Assembly (NCBI GenBank): GCA_947174945.1
Contig: CAMWKZ010000020.1
Location: forward strand, 1 to 43,387
Length of the DNA: 43,387 nt
Source of the DNA: an uncultured Prevotellaceae bacterium
GTDB lineage: Bacteria; Bacteroidota; Bacteroidia; Bacteroidales; Bacteroidaceae
Direction of reading: 5' to 3'
Both the position numbers and the translations under genes were made by a program. Shown in pieces: positions 1 to 7,795 of this stretch (position 1 is its first letter; each line of letters opens with the position of its first letter). A model generated the notes under the pieces. The model did no database searches. It was not told the DNA's origin and worked only from the letters and a program-made list of their open reading frames with translations.

Positions 1-1622
1 ATGCCATTGTGATAGCCGTTGGTGTGTATTTGGGTAAAATGAAGATTGGCGGCATCTCGTTGGGTGTCACCTTTGTTTTGTTTGCTGGTATCGTGGCTGG
101 TCACGTCGGTTTTACGGCTCCAACCCCCATTCTGACATTCATTCAGGATTTTGGACTGATTTTGTTTGTCTTCATGATTGGTATGCAGGTGGGCCCAGGC
201 TTCTTTGAGAGTTTTGGTACGGCAGGCATCAAGCTCAATGCACTGGCGGCTACGGGCATCCTGCTGAACATATTGGTCATGTTCGTATGCTATTTTATTT
301 TCTTCGATACCTCCAACATCACCAACCTGCCAATGATGGTGGGTACGCTCTATGGTGCTGTTACTAATACCCCGGGTCTTGGTGCTGCCAATGAGGCGCT
401 GGGCTCAGTGTTTGGCAGCAATGCACCGCAGATAGCATCGGCCTATGCCTGTGCCTATCCGTTGGGTGTGTTAGGCATTATTGGTGCTACTATATTAATA
501 AGGTATATCTGTAAGGTAAAGCTGGAGAAGGAAGAGGAACGACTGAACGCCCAAGAGGGTGTGAAAGCTAATCAAAAGCCTCACAAGATGCACTTGGAGG
601 TGACAAACTCATACTTGGAAGGCAAGACGTTGCTGCAAGTTCATGATTTCTTAAACCGCGACTTTGTTTGCTCTCGCATTCTGCACGAAGGCCACGTGTC
701 AATTCCCAACCGCAACACCGTGTTCCATAAGGGCGACCAGTTGTTTATTGTCTGCACCGAGGCTGATGCTGAGGCAATCATTGCTTTCATTGGCCCTGTC
801 ATCAAGGTCGACTGGGAGCAGCAAGACCAGCCGTTTGTGTCGAAACGTGTCTTGGTTACCAATCCGAAAGTCAACGGCAAGTCGCTGGCCTCCATGCACT
901 TTTCCAGTGTCTATGGTGTCAACGTTACTCGTGTCACTCGTCAGGGCATGGACCTCTTTGCCTCGGCAGAACTGCCTTTGCAGGTGGGTGACCGTATCAT
1001 GGTGGTAGGCCCTGAAGATGCCGTTGACCGTGTGGCCAACAAGATGGGTAACTCAATTCGTCGTTTGGATGCTCCAAATATCGCCACAATCTTTGTAGGC
1101 ATTATTATCGGTATCATCTTCGGTTCGCTGCCTATCTTCATTCCGGGTATGCCTGTCCCCATGAAACTGGGTATTGCTGGTGGCCCGCTGATTATTGCCA
1201 TCCTTATTGGTCGCTATGGCTATAAGGTTCGTCTGGTTACCTATACTACCACGTCAGCTAACATGATGCTGCGCGAGATAGGACTGGTACTGTTCTTGGC
1301 CTCAGTAGGCATCAAGGCGGGTGCCAACTTCTTCGAGACTGTAGTACAGGGCGACGGATTGCTTTATGTGCTGACGGGTTTCCTTATTACGGTTATTCCT
1401 ATCCTGATTATTGGCCCCATAGCCCGTTTGCGCTTTAAGTTCAATTACTTCACCATTATGGGTATGATAGCAGGTACCTATACCGACCCCCCAGCATTGG
1501 CCTACGCCAACAGTATCTGCTCGAAGGAAGCTCCTGCGCTTGGCTATTCAACGGTTTATCCGCTTTCCATGTTCTTGCGCATCTTTACAGCCCAGATAGT
1601 GGTACTGTTCTTCTGCGGATAG
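1..1622 (+). CDS. AspT/YidE-family transporter, 5' end outside window
   Basis: Putative inner-membrane anion antiporter of the aspartate:alanine exchanger (AspT/YidE/YbjL) family. The architecture is the family's: hydrophobic segments over the first ~165 visible residues, a soluble middle (~195-345) resembling two RCK_C/TrkA-C domains, then another membrane block with GG-rich helices to the end. The reading frame is open through base 1 (GCC ATT precede the GTG at 9), so the true start lies upstream. The next three genes, same strand after 50 bp, encode subunits of a sodium-pumping decarboxylase. Characterised relatives exchange a dicarboxylate for its decarboxylation product (AspT) or export succinate (SucE1), so a dicarboxylate role is plausible here; the substrate is inferred, not seen. 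Confidence 0.85.
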   Translation, partial: AIVIAVGVYLGKMKIGGISLGVTFVLFAGIVAGHVGFTAPTPILTFIQDFGLILFVFMIGMQVGPGFFESFGTAGIKLNALAATGILLNILVMFVCYFIFFDTSNITNLPMMVGTLYGAVTNTPGLGAANEALGSVFGSNAPQIASAYACAYPLGVLGIIGATILIRYICKVKLEKEEERLNAQEGVKANQKPHKMHLEVTNSYLEGKTLLQVHDFLNRDFVCSRILHEGHVSIPNRNTVFHKGDQLFIVCTEADAEAIIAFIGPVIKVDWEQQDQPFVSKRVLVTNPKVNGKSLASMHFSSVYGVNVTRVTRQGMDLFASAELPLQVGDRIMVVGPEDAVDRVANKMGNSIRRLDAPNIATIFVGIIIGIIFGSLPIFIPGMPVPMKLGIAGGPLIIAILIGRYGYKVRLVTYTTTSANMMLREIGLVLFLASVGIKAGANFFETVVQGDGLLYVLTGFLITVIPILIIGPIARLRFKFNYFTIMGMIAGTYTDPPALAYANSICSKEAPALGYSTVYPLSMFLRIFTAQIVVLFFCG

Positions 1623-1672
1623 CCTGAGGAAATTCCCCTGAAAAATATAATAATACACAATAACTATAAACA

Positions 1673-2710
1673 ATGAACAAATTCGGATTACTGATTGGTG
1701 CCTTGGCGGTCTTCACCGCTCAGCCAGTCCTCGCCCAGATGGATGCGAGTATCAAGCTGAACGAGGTGATGACCAACAACAGCACCAGCCTGCAGGACGA
1801 ATACGGACAACACAAGGCGTGGGTTGAGCTTGCGAACATTTCCCATTCCACCTACAACATCCGTGGTATGTATATCACCACAGACCGTTCCGTATTAGAC
1901 CGTAACATGAGTGTGCCTGAGCGTGTCAAGCGAATGAGCATCATCCCCAGTGGCGATGAGCGCACCAACTTGAGCGGACATCAGCATCTGGTTCTCTTTC
2001 TCAACAGCCAGCCCAATCTGGGCACGCTGCATCTTCGTGTCAATGCCGACGTAACGCAACCGCTGTGGATTGCCCTTTACAATGGTAATGCCACGCAATT
2101 GATTGACTCCATCACCGTTCCTGTATTGGCGCAGGACCAGTCTTTGGCTCGCATAGCCAGCAATGGAACGGTTGCCGACTGGGAGGTAAAGTCAGCCGAC
2201 CGCGTAACTCCTGGCATTTCTAATGTAACGACAGTCAGCGAGTCGAAGGTGGAGAAATTTAAGCGCGAAGACCCCTACGGCTTCGGTATGTCCATTATGG
2301 CTATGGGCATCGTGTTTGCCTGTCTGGCTCTGTTGTGGCTCACATTCTCGTTGTTCGGTATGTTTATGCGTCATCTGGAAACAGCCAAGAAGGTAGCACA
2401 GCATCATCCTATCAAACCCATCACCAAGACGGTAGAGATGACTATGGAGGTAGGCCACAAGACTGGTATCATCCTGCAAGATGGACTGAAGACCAAGGGT
2501 ATCGACCGCGAGGTGTACATGGCTGTTATTGGCATGGCATTGAAGCAGTATGAGGACGATGTACACGATGTGGAGTCAGGCATCATTACCATCAAACCCC
2601 ACGAAACGGGATGGGATGACGAGTATGCCCAAATGACCCATTTCCACGAGCCCGTACTGCCCACCACGCATACGGCTCCCAAAATCCCCACTGTACCCGA
2701 GATGAGATAA
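1673..2710 (+). CDS. OadG-family decarboxylase gamma subunit with N-terminal lamin-tail domain
   Basis: Small membrane-anchor subunit of a sodium-translocating biotin-dependent decarboxylase (oxaloacetate or methylmalonyl-CoA type), expected to hold the complex together at the inner membrane. Residues 1-21 form a signal peptide ending at a VLAQ site. Residues ~25-185 resemble a lamin-tail domain (opening with LNEVMTNNS, then WVELANIS and a beta-rich body). One strong transmembrane helix lies at ~203-228, followed by a cytoplasmic tail with a short alpha-helical OadG region. At 345 aa it is far longer than the ~80-aa proteobacterial OadG; the extra mass is the exported lamin-tail part, typical of Bacteroidota forms. 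The biotin carrier follows after 43 bp and the beta subunit after that. No carboxyltransferase alpha subunit is visible; it may lie upstream. Confidence 0.85.
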   Translation: MNKFGLLIGALAVFTAQPVLAQMDASIKLNEVMTNNSTSLQDEYGQHKAWVELANISHSTYNIRGMYITTDRSVLDRNMSVPERVKRMSIIPSGDERTNLSGHQHLVLFLNSQPNLGTLHLRVNADVTQPLWIALYNGNATQLIDSITVPVLAQDQSLARIASNGTVADWEVKSADRVTPGISNVTTVSESKVEKFKREDPYGFGMSIMAMGIVFACLALLWLTFSLFGMFMRHLETAKKVAQHHPIKPITKTVEMTMEVGHKTGIILQDGLKTKGIDREVYMAVIGMALKQYEDDVHDVESGIITIKPHETGWDDEYAQMTHFHEPVLPTTHTAPKIPTVPEMR

Positions 2711-2753
2711 TAGCAGAGAATTTAGTAATAAACAAATTGATAAGATTGAAGAT

Positions 2754-3206
2754 ATGAACAAATATCAATATAAAGTACAAGGCGTTGACTACGAGGTAGA
2801 AATTGAGGAGGTAGAAGGCAACATTGCCAAGGTCAACGTCAATGGCATTCCGTTTGAAGTAGAGTTGCAGCAGCCCATCAACGCTGCCAAGCATCCTAAT
2901 ATCGTAAAGCCCAAGGTTGAGGCTCCGAAGCCAGCAGCTTCTGCTCAGCCTGTTGCAGCTCAGTCACAGCCTGCATCCGCCCCTGCTGGCAGTGGCAATC
3001 CGCTGAAAGCTCCGCTGCCCGGCACTATCAATAGCATCAATGTAAAGGTGGGCGACACCATTGCAGTGGGTGATGTAGTCATCGTGCTTGAAGCCATGAA
3101 GATGCAGAACAATATCGAAGCAGAATATGCTGGCACCGTCACTTCCATTCTCGTTAATCCCGGAGACTCTGTTATGGAGGGAGCCGTTATGATGACCATT
3201 GGGTAA
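2754..3206 (+). CDS. Biotin carrier protein of the decarboxylase complex
   Basis: Carries the carboxyl group as carboxybiotin from the carboxyltransferase to the membrane beta subunit. The C-terminal ~70 residues are a biotinyl/lipoyl domain with the signature EAMKM, the biotinylated lysine being residue 116. A flexible Ala/Pro/Ser/Gln-rich linker (~55-80) separates it from an N-terminal region (1-50) with alternating charged and hydrophobic strands. The length of 150 aa is normal for the stand-alone carrier of Bacteroidales Mmd/Oad complexes. It lies between OadG (43 bp) and OadB (24 bp) and is surely co-transcribed. The sequence alone does not tell whether the complex uses oxaloacetate or methylmalonyl-CoA; the latter is common in propionate-forming relatives. 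Confidence 0.92.
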   Translation: MNKYQYKVQGVDYEVEIEEVEGNIAKVNVNGIPFEVELQQPINAAKHPNIVKPKVEAPKPAASAQPVAAQSQPASAPAGSGNPLKAPLPGTINSINVKVGDTIAVGDVVIVLEAMKMQNNIEAEYAGTVTSILVNPGDSVMEGAVMMTIG

Positions 3207-3230
3207 TTGATAACTGATAATTGAAAACTT

Positions 3231-4382
3231 ATGTGGCAATTTATTATCGACAACCTCAATGAGTTCCTGACCTACACGGGTTTTGCCAACGTGACGGCAG
3301 GCAACCTCATCATGCTTGTAGTAGGTGCCTTCTTCATCTGGCTTGCCATTAAGAAGGACTTCGAGCCCCTGCTGCTCGTTCCCATCGGACTGGGTATCAT
3401 CCTCGGCAACATTCCTTTCCGTGCCGATGCTGGATTGGAGATTGGTTTGTACGAGGACAACTCCGTACTCAATATTTTCTATCAGGGTGTACGTCAGGGC
3501 TGGTATCCGCCCCTTATCTTCCTTGGCATCGGTGCCATGACCGACTTCTCGGCTCTGCTGGCTAATCCGAAACTGATGCTGATTGGAGCCGCTGCCCAGT
3601 TTGGCATCTTCGGTGCCTATATGTTTGCACTAGCCTTAGGCTTCGAACCCAATCAGGCCGCAGGTATTGCTATCATTGGTGGAGCCGACGGCCCTACGGC
3701 CATCTTCCTTTCGTCTAAGCTGTCGCCCAACCTGATGGGAGCCATTGCCGTGTGTGCCTATAGCTATATGGCTCTTGTGCCTCTTATCCAGCCGCCTTTG
3801 ATGCGACTGCTGACCACTAAGAAAGAGCGCCTTATCAAGATGAAACCCGCCCGTCAGGTATCGCAGACGGAGCGCATCCTCTTCCCCATCATCGGACTGC
3901 TGCTCACCACGTTCATCGTACCATCAGGCCTACCTCTGTTAGGTATGTTGTTCTTCGGCAATCTGCTGAAGGAAAGCGGTAAGACCACCCGTTTGGCCAA
4001 GACCGCAGGTGCTGCACTCAACGATATCGTAGTGATGCTGCTCGGTCTGACCGTAGGCTGCTCCACGCAAGCCTCAGAGTTCCTGACCATGAACACCATT
4101 TATATCTTCGCCATCGGAGCTGGAGCCTTCATCATCGCTACCATGAGCGGTGTTTTGTTCGTGAAGCTGATGAATGTTTTCCTGCCGAAGGATAAGAAAC
4201 TCAACCCGCTTATTGGTAATGCTGGTGTCAGTGCCGTACCTATGGCTGCCCGCATCTCCAACAACCTCGGTTTGGAGTACGACCGTCACAACTTCCTGCT
4301 CATGCACGCTATGGGCCCCAACGTAGCTGGAGTTATCGGCTCTGCTGTTGCTGCTGGTGTCCTGCTCGGCTTCTTGTCGTAA
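3231..4382 (+). CDS. oadB: Sodium ion-translocating decarboxylase beta subunit (OadB/MmdB)
   Basis: Integral membrane subunit that decarboxylates carboxybiotin and pumps Na+ outward. The 383-aa protein is almost entirely hydrophobic, with about nine to eleven membrane segments. Family signatures include GIAIIGGADGPTAIF (~143-157), whose Asp is a known Na+ pathway residue in the family, and the C-terminal block running from SNNLGLEYDRHNF to HAMGPNVAGVIGSA. It is the last gene of the operon, and a strong terminator follows 22 bp after its stop. Length and motifs are typical, with no sign of damage. Confidence 0.93.
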   Translation: MWQFIIDNLNEFLTYTGFANVTAGNLIMLVVGAFFIWLAIKKDFEPLLLVPIGLGIILGNIPFRADAGLEIGLYEDNSVLNIFYQGVRQGWYPPLIFLGIGAMTDFSALLANPKLMLIGAAAQFGIFGAYMFALALGFEPNQAAGIAIIGGADGPTAIFLSSKLSPNLMGAIAVCAYSYMALVPLIQPPLMRLLTTKKERLIKMKPARQVSQTERILFPIIGLLLTTFIVPSGLPLLGMLFFGNLLKESGKTTRLAKTAGAALNDIVVMLLGLTVGCSTQASEFLTMNTIYIFAIGAGAFIIATMSGVLFVKLMNVFLPKDKKLNPLIGNAGVSAVPMAARISNNLGLEYDRHNFLLMHAMGPNVAGVIGSAVAAGVLLGFLS

Positions 4383-4403
4383 CTGCATTATAAAGCATAC
4401 AAT

Positions 4404-4441
4404 AAAAGTCCAACTGACGTGTATGTTCAGTTGGGCTTTTT
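4404..4441 (+). terminator. Rho-independent terminator of the decarboxylase operon
   Basis: A 14-bp stem (4404-4417 pairing with 4427-4440, one G-T wobble) closes a 9-nt loop. The AAAA/TTTT ends of the stem give a T-run on the plus strand just after oadB. Confidence 0.9.
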
Positions 4442-4564
4442 CATTACAATTCAACTATATCTTACCTGTCATTTCATGGGTATATGGATACCTCTATACG
4501 CACCATTTTTATAAAATTGTGTAAAAAGTTAGTGTAATGTTATGTGTTATTGCTAATATTATTG

Positions 4565-4572
4565 TAACTTTG
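4565..4572 (+). promoter_or_regulatory. Bacteroidota-type -7 box upstream of the antitoxin-like gene
   Basis: TAACTTTG matches the TAnnTTTG consensus of the Bacteroidota primary sigma factor. It lies 65 bp before the ATG at 4638. The -33 element is weak. The rest of 4442-4637 is AT-rich and holds nothing else I recognise. Confidence 0.55.
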
Positions 4573-4637
4573 CAGCACATTAATTATTTAATACAAACAA
4601 ATTATTCGAAGACTTGTAACTTAAAACAGTACAAAAT

Positions 4638-4796
4638 ATGGCAAGACCAATCAAAGATACTCCAATATTGAAAGGAAAAGATGCTAAGGTGTTTGAAGAG
4701 AAAATCAATCATCCTCGCACTGTTTCACAGGCAGAAATACAGGCTGCTCGTGATTCTTATGATAGGGTAGTATCCATTGCTAAATTTGTTTCCTAA
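4638..4796 (+). CDS. Small antitoxin-like protein preceding a GNAT gene
   Basis: A 52-aa, strongly charged protein beginning MARPIKDTPILKGKDAKVFE and ending VSIAKFVS. From memory, near-identical openings occur in short Bacteroidota proteins directly upstream of GNAT acetyltransferases. Such pairs resemble type II toxin-antitoxin modules of the TacT/AtaT kind, which would make this the antitoxin. The downstream GNAT reading frame starts only 4 bp after this stop, supporting a coupled pair, but that partner is broken. A TAACTTTG promoter box precedes the gene. It was missed by length-filtered gene finding but has a good start context, a coherent protein and a conserved-looking neighbour. The toxin-antitoxin role is inferred. 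Confidence 0.65.
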   Translation: MARPIKDTPILKGKDAKVFEEKINHPRTVSQAEIQAARDSYDRVVSIAKFVS

Positions 4797-4799
4797 TAA

Positions 4800-5092
4800 G
4801 TGATTCCTTCATCGTTTGAGTTTATTCGTCTTACAGAAACTCTGGAATTACTTCCATTTGAATGTAAAGATGACGACTTAAACCATTTCTTATGGGATGA
4901 TGCAAAGAAATTTTTACTAAAAGTAACAAAACTGGTTGTAGGTTTATTACATTAGATGCTTATGCAGAAGCTGTTAACTTTTATAGAAAGAATGGTTTTG
5001 ATTTCTTTACGCATAAAGACGAAGGTGAAAACACTCGTCTCATGTTCTATGATTTAAAACCTTTCAAAGATGCCCTTGACGATAATAATTAG
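4800..5092 (+). pseudogene. GNAT acetyltransferase remnant with internal deletion and frameshift
   Basis: The first part (GTG at 4800, about 40 codons) reads as the N-terminus of a GNAT protein: FEFIRLTETLELLPFECKDD, then LNHFLWDDAKKFL. After ~4919 the frame runs into a stop at 4954. The C-terminal part continues in another frame from ~4921: TGCRFITLDAYAEAVNFYRK, then NGFDFFTHKDEGENTRLMFYDL, the typical end of the GNAT fold (beta6, alpha4, beta7). Roughly 80 central codons, including the acetyl-CoA-binding loop Q/RxxGxG/A, are absent compared with a ~175-aa family member, so the enzyme must be inactive. The cognate small gene upstream remains intact. Confidence 0.75.
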
Positions 5093-5120
5093 CGTCGGGG
5101 TACTTCGATATGAATATGCC

Positions 5121-5200
5121 TTCTGTATTGACTATAGTTTAATTGGAAACGCGGTGTGTTCCCAGTTGGATATAGGCGTTAAATGCTGATTGAACTTCAG
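5121..5200 (+). repeat. Dispersed repeat C, copy 1
   Basis: About 80 bp that aligns with 26411-26492 upstream of cas9. The first 26 bases (TTCTGTATTGACTATAG and onward) are identical and most of the rest matches. It holds an imperfect hairpin (AATTGGAAAC with GTTCCCAGTT). Function unknown. Together with the repeat at 5227-5368 it fills most of the 325-bp gap between the GNAT remnant and the next gene; nothing else is evident there. Confidence 0.8.
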
Positions 5201-5226
5201 TTGTCGATAGCTGTATTTAGTATCTG

Positions 5227-5368
5227 TTTGCCTTCATTCAGCCTTTAGTATCTCCTTGGGGTTGCTCCAGTATCTCTTTCGAGGTGCTTTAGTATCTGTT
5301 TACCCTACTAAACAGATACTGTTTAATGTCGAAACAGATACTGAAGCAACCCGAAGGAGATACTGGAG
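5227..5368. repeat. Palindromic AGTATCT element, copy 1 (142 bp)
   Basis: A 142-bp block aligning without gaps to 30701-30842, at roughly 85-90% identity by eye. Each half carries AGTATCT units spaced ~22 bp; the second half is the imperfect inverted copy of the first, with the axis near 5313-5320 (AGTATCTGTTTA facing TAAACAGATACT). A transcript could fold into a ~60-bp imperfect hairpin. It has no coding potential. It resembles REP/MITE-like intergenic palindromes. Confidence 0.85.
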
Positions 5369-5417
5369 TGGGAGAGTATAGTTTGTAATACGCAAATTCT
5401 GTGAAACTCACATATTT

Positions 5418-6245
5418 TTAAACTTGCCCATTAGTCATGTAGTATAGGGCATGTCGTGCATATTCTTTAATTCTGTAGTCGCCATAGTTTGCTGCTTTTT
5501 TGATGAAATTATAGGCTGCTTGTCGTCTTTCCTTGCCACTTGAATATCTGTATTTGCATCCAAGTTTATGATAAGCCATTAACCCAAGACGGTAGTAGGC
5601 ATCACCTTGACTTGAATCTTTCTTGATAATTTTCAGGTATATATCAAAAGCTTCATCGTACTTTTTGTTTGCGAACAATTCAGCGGCTTTACCACGTAAA
5701 GATATAATACTTTCACCAGTCCCACCTCCAGATTTGTTTGCAATCTCTGTAATTTTGCCGTTTTCAGCGATAATCCTTACAATATCAATGTATTTCTTCG
5801 TGGTGTATCCGACAGTAATGGTCTTTTGTACATGAACTTCATAGAAATTCTTGCTGTCTTCTTTCTTTGAAGACTTGATTTCCTCAAGAGCCTGTGTTTT
5901 GATTATCTTTGCCTCGATTGTTGGATTCTTTTGAACTGTGAAGTCAAAGAGACGTTTGATGTAGGCTGATGCTTCAAGGAAAGGGTCGTTAGTCTCGAAG
6001 TCAAACTCGGTAAATTCGTTTGGCAGATTGATTCTGCTACTATAACATAATCCGAGCGCAGTATTTCGTGCGATAATAAAGTCCTCAGTCTGCTGGCCTT
6101 CAGGATAATTCCCCTTGGCTATTATTTTGACGCTGTTATAGAATTTTTCAACTATGTTTCTTGCATCATAATCAGAAAATGCCATCAATATGTTTGAAAC
6201 ACCGAGCAATAGGATTAAAACTACTATTTTCTTCATGTTAAGCAA
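5418..6245 (-). CDS. Exported protein with C-terminal TPR/Sel1-like repeats (caspase operon)
   Basis: Function unknown. The 275-aa protein starts with a signal peptide (to ~A22; an in-frame Met at residue 4 is an equally good start). Residues ~25-170 are a helix-plus-beta module with an ASAYIKRL helix followed by long strands (YEVHVQKTITV). I see the same order of elements in the caspase C-terminus and in the 210-aa protein of this operon. Residues ~180-270 hold TPR or Sel1-like helical pairs (AAELFANKKYDEAFDIYLKI; DAYYRLGLMAYHKLG; AAYNFIKKAANYG). It is the last gene of the seven-gene minus-strand operon, 5 bp after the barrel-like gene. Probably periplasmic; a scaffold role is only a guess. 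Confidence 0.75.
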   Translation of the reverse strand: MLNMKKIVVLILLLGVSNILMAFSDYDARNIVEKFYNSVKIIAKGNYPEGQQTEDFIIARNTALGLCYSSRINLPNEFTEFDFETNDPFLEASAYIKRLFDFTVQKNPTIEAKIIKTQALEEIKSSKKEDSKNFYEVHVQKTITVGYTTKKYIDIVRIIAENGKITEIANKSGGGTGESIISLRGKAAELFANKKYDEAFDIYLKIIKKDSSQGDAYYRLGLMAYHKLGCKYRYSSGKERRQAAYNFIKKAANYGDYRIKEYARHALYYMTNGQV

Positions 6246-6250
6246 CTGAT

Positions 6251-7003
6251 TTAATAGATGTCTGTTCTATTTCTTCTTTGGCCGGGTGTCACCGTCCACA
6301 TGATGCCAATATTAAACATCTTGAGTTTTGCGTCATCACGCTTCAGCAAGTCAAAATGGTTGAAATCGGCATATATGCCAAAATCCTGAATGGCACCAGC
6401 CCCTGTTACCTTAAATCCAAAGTGGCTTACTAAACCGTCGTTGATGCCACTTTTGCCATCGCATAAAGGGCCTTTATAGCTGAGTGCCTTGCTATATCTG
6501 CAACCAGCCTCTATCATGAAATGATACGTTTTGTCAACACCACCGAGTACAACAAATGCGGAGCCACCAACTAAAAGCCTTTTCAGATTGTTATTATCGT
6601 AGTCCTCATCTGCAAATTGTGTTTTGAACTGGTTGATAACATATTCGCCTGTAGCATAAATGCCCCAGTTCAAGTCACTCATCTTTCGTGTCTGATAGCC
6701 AATCTTTATGCTTGGGTGAATATCCTTGAATAAGTCATGAGCAGTATAACCAACAAAATCGTATGGTTTTAAGTCAAAGCCGTTTGTACTATAGAAAGGC
6801 ACTTCAAATGTACTTTCAAAGATATTTGACTTAGTGAGTTCGTTTAGTCCCCATGTTGCAAAACTGGGAAATGCGGCTGTATAAATGTTGCCTGCTGCAA
6901 AGTCAACATGCAAAAATAAGTGATTGTCACGGGCTGTCTGCTGAGCTTTTGCAAAATTAGGCAATAGACAAACAGCTACTAATAGAGTCAATAATTTTTT
7001 CAT
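6251..7003 (-). CDS. Exported beta-barrel-like protein, paralogue of the 266-aa protein (caspase operon)
   Basis: A 250-aa protein with a clear signal peptide (ends FAKAQ), then alternating short beta strands and loops, as in small outer-membrane barrels; no known enzymatic motif. It is a diverged paralogue of the first gene of the same operon (10188-10988). Shared landmarks are an early GNIY/GNIW, FK(D/G) followed by IHPSIKIGYQ in one and YSLKFGWQ in the other, then LSYKGPL/LSYKGAY, a Gly-rich strand, FDLL/YDLF, and a final strand before the C-terminus. The next gene upstream ends 2 bp away, indicating tight translational linkage. Outer-membrane location is inferred from composition only. 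Confidence 0.75.
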   Translation of the reverse strand: MKKLLTLLVAVCLLPNFAKAQQTARDNHLFLHVDFAAGNIYTAAFPSFATWGLNELTKSNIFESTFEVPFYSTNGFDLKPYDFVGYTAHDLFKDIHPSIKIGYQTRKMSDLNWGIYATGEYVINQFKTQFADEDYDNNNLKRLLVGGSAFVVLGGVDKTYHFMIEAGCRYSKALSYKGPLCDGKSGINDGLVSHFGFKVTGAGAIQDFGIYADFNHFDLLKRDDAKLKMFNIGIMWTVTPGQRRNRTDIY

Positions 7004-7005
7004 AT

Positions 7006-7791
7006 TTATTTCTTAATTAAATTGTTAATGTATTTGTTCTTGTCTGTTTGGGGAAGTTTGTCGAATGAGGTAATTAGCCAGCCTGCATTAGAGCCGCGAC
7101 GTCCGATTTCCTCAACGATGAATCTGTAATCTGGCACATTGAAGAAGTGAAACTTTAGTTCAGAAACAGAAATGAAATTGATTTGCCCTGCGTATACCAA
7201 TGTTAAAAACACAGAAAGTTGGTCAATCTTGTAGTCATTCTGCCTGTATCCAAATATATGTTGTCTGTCGTTCTTGAAAATGCTTTGTAATTCCATAAAA
7301 TGAATTTCGTGCTCCACTGGGCTTATGGCACTTTTATGCTCTGTGTCAATAAGATTGCCATTGATGCCATCGGCTCCACAGAACGCCCATCTAAATTTGT
7401 TGTCTTTAATCCTCTCAGGACACAGAAATAGCGTTATTGTTTTGGGCTTTCCTTTATATGTGATGTTGCATTTAGCCTCTGCATACCACAATGAATCGGA
7501 GTAGTTTAGCTTCACCCCATTGTTTATGATGGCAGAAACAAATGGTATAGCATTTTGCTTGGCATCCTTATTCATTTGATGGTCAAGCAGCGAAAAGAGG
7601 TTTAGTTTCAAGAAATTCCCATCCGTTTTCTCAAGGCCAGGGTAAACCTCTTCACCATTGAAGCGTTTCATAAATTCATCAATGCTTTTTACATGCTCTG
7701 TGAACTCATGTTGCCAAGATGTGTCTAACTGCTGAGCTGGCACATGGCCAGCCAGCAATATAGATAATAATATTAAACAAATCCTTCCCAT
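7006..7791 (-). CDS. Exported protein of unknown function (caspase operon)
   Basis: I do not recognise a named family. The start at 7791 (MGRICLILLSILLAGHVPAQ) gives a 261-aa product with a standard signal peptide and lies 4 bp after the upstream stop; an alternative start at 7815 adds eight residues and overlaps the upstream gene by 20 bp. The mature part begins with a helix (EFTEHVKSIDEFMKRFNGEE), followed by a mixed alpha/beta body with a WYAEAKCNITYKGKPKTITL strand pair, a CPERIKDNKFRWAFCGADG segment and a C-terminal (F)IVEEIGRRGSNAGW helix. No catalytic motif is visible. Its position between the 210-aa protein and the barrel-like protein suggests a structural or accessory role. Confidence 0.7.
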   Translation of the reverse strand: MGRICLILLSILLAGHVPAQQLDTSWQHEFTEHVKSIDEFMKRFNGEEVYPGLEKTDGNFLKLNLFSLLDHQMNKDAKQNAIPFVSAIINNGVKLNYSDSLWYAEAKCNITYKGKPKTITLFLCPERIKDNKFRWAFCGADGINGNLIDTEHKSAISPVEHEIHFMELQSIFKNDRQHIFGYRQNDYKIDQLSVFLTLVYAGQINFISVSELKFHFFNVPDYRFIVEEIGRRGSNAGWLITSFDKLPQTDKNKYINNLIKK

Positions 7792-7795
7792 AGAC

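Noticed and set aside
3207..3230. AATTGATAACTGATAATTG-type spacer, also near 33762-33785 and 41075-41097
   Set aside because: Such AT-rich intergenic stretches are common in Bacteroidota genomes; I see no structure or conserved length that would make it a specific element.
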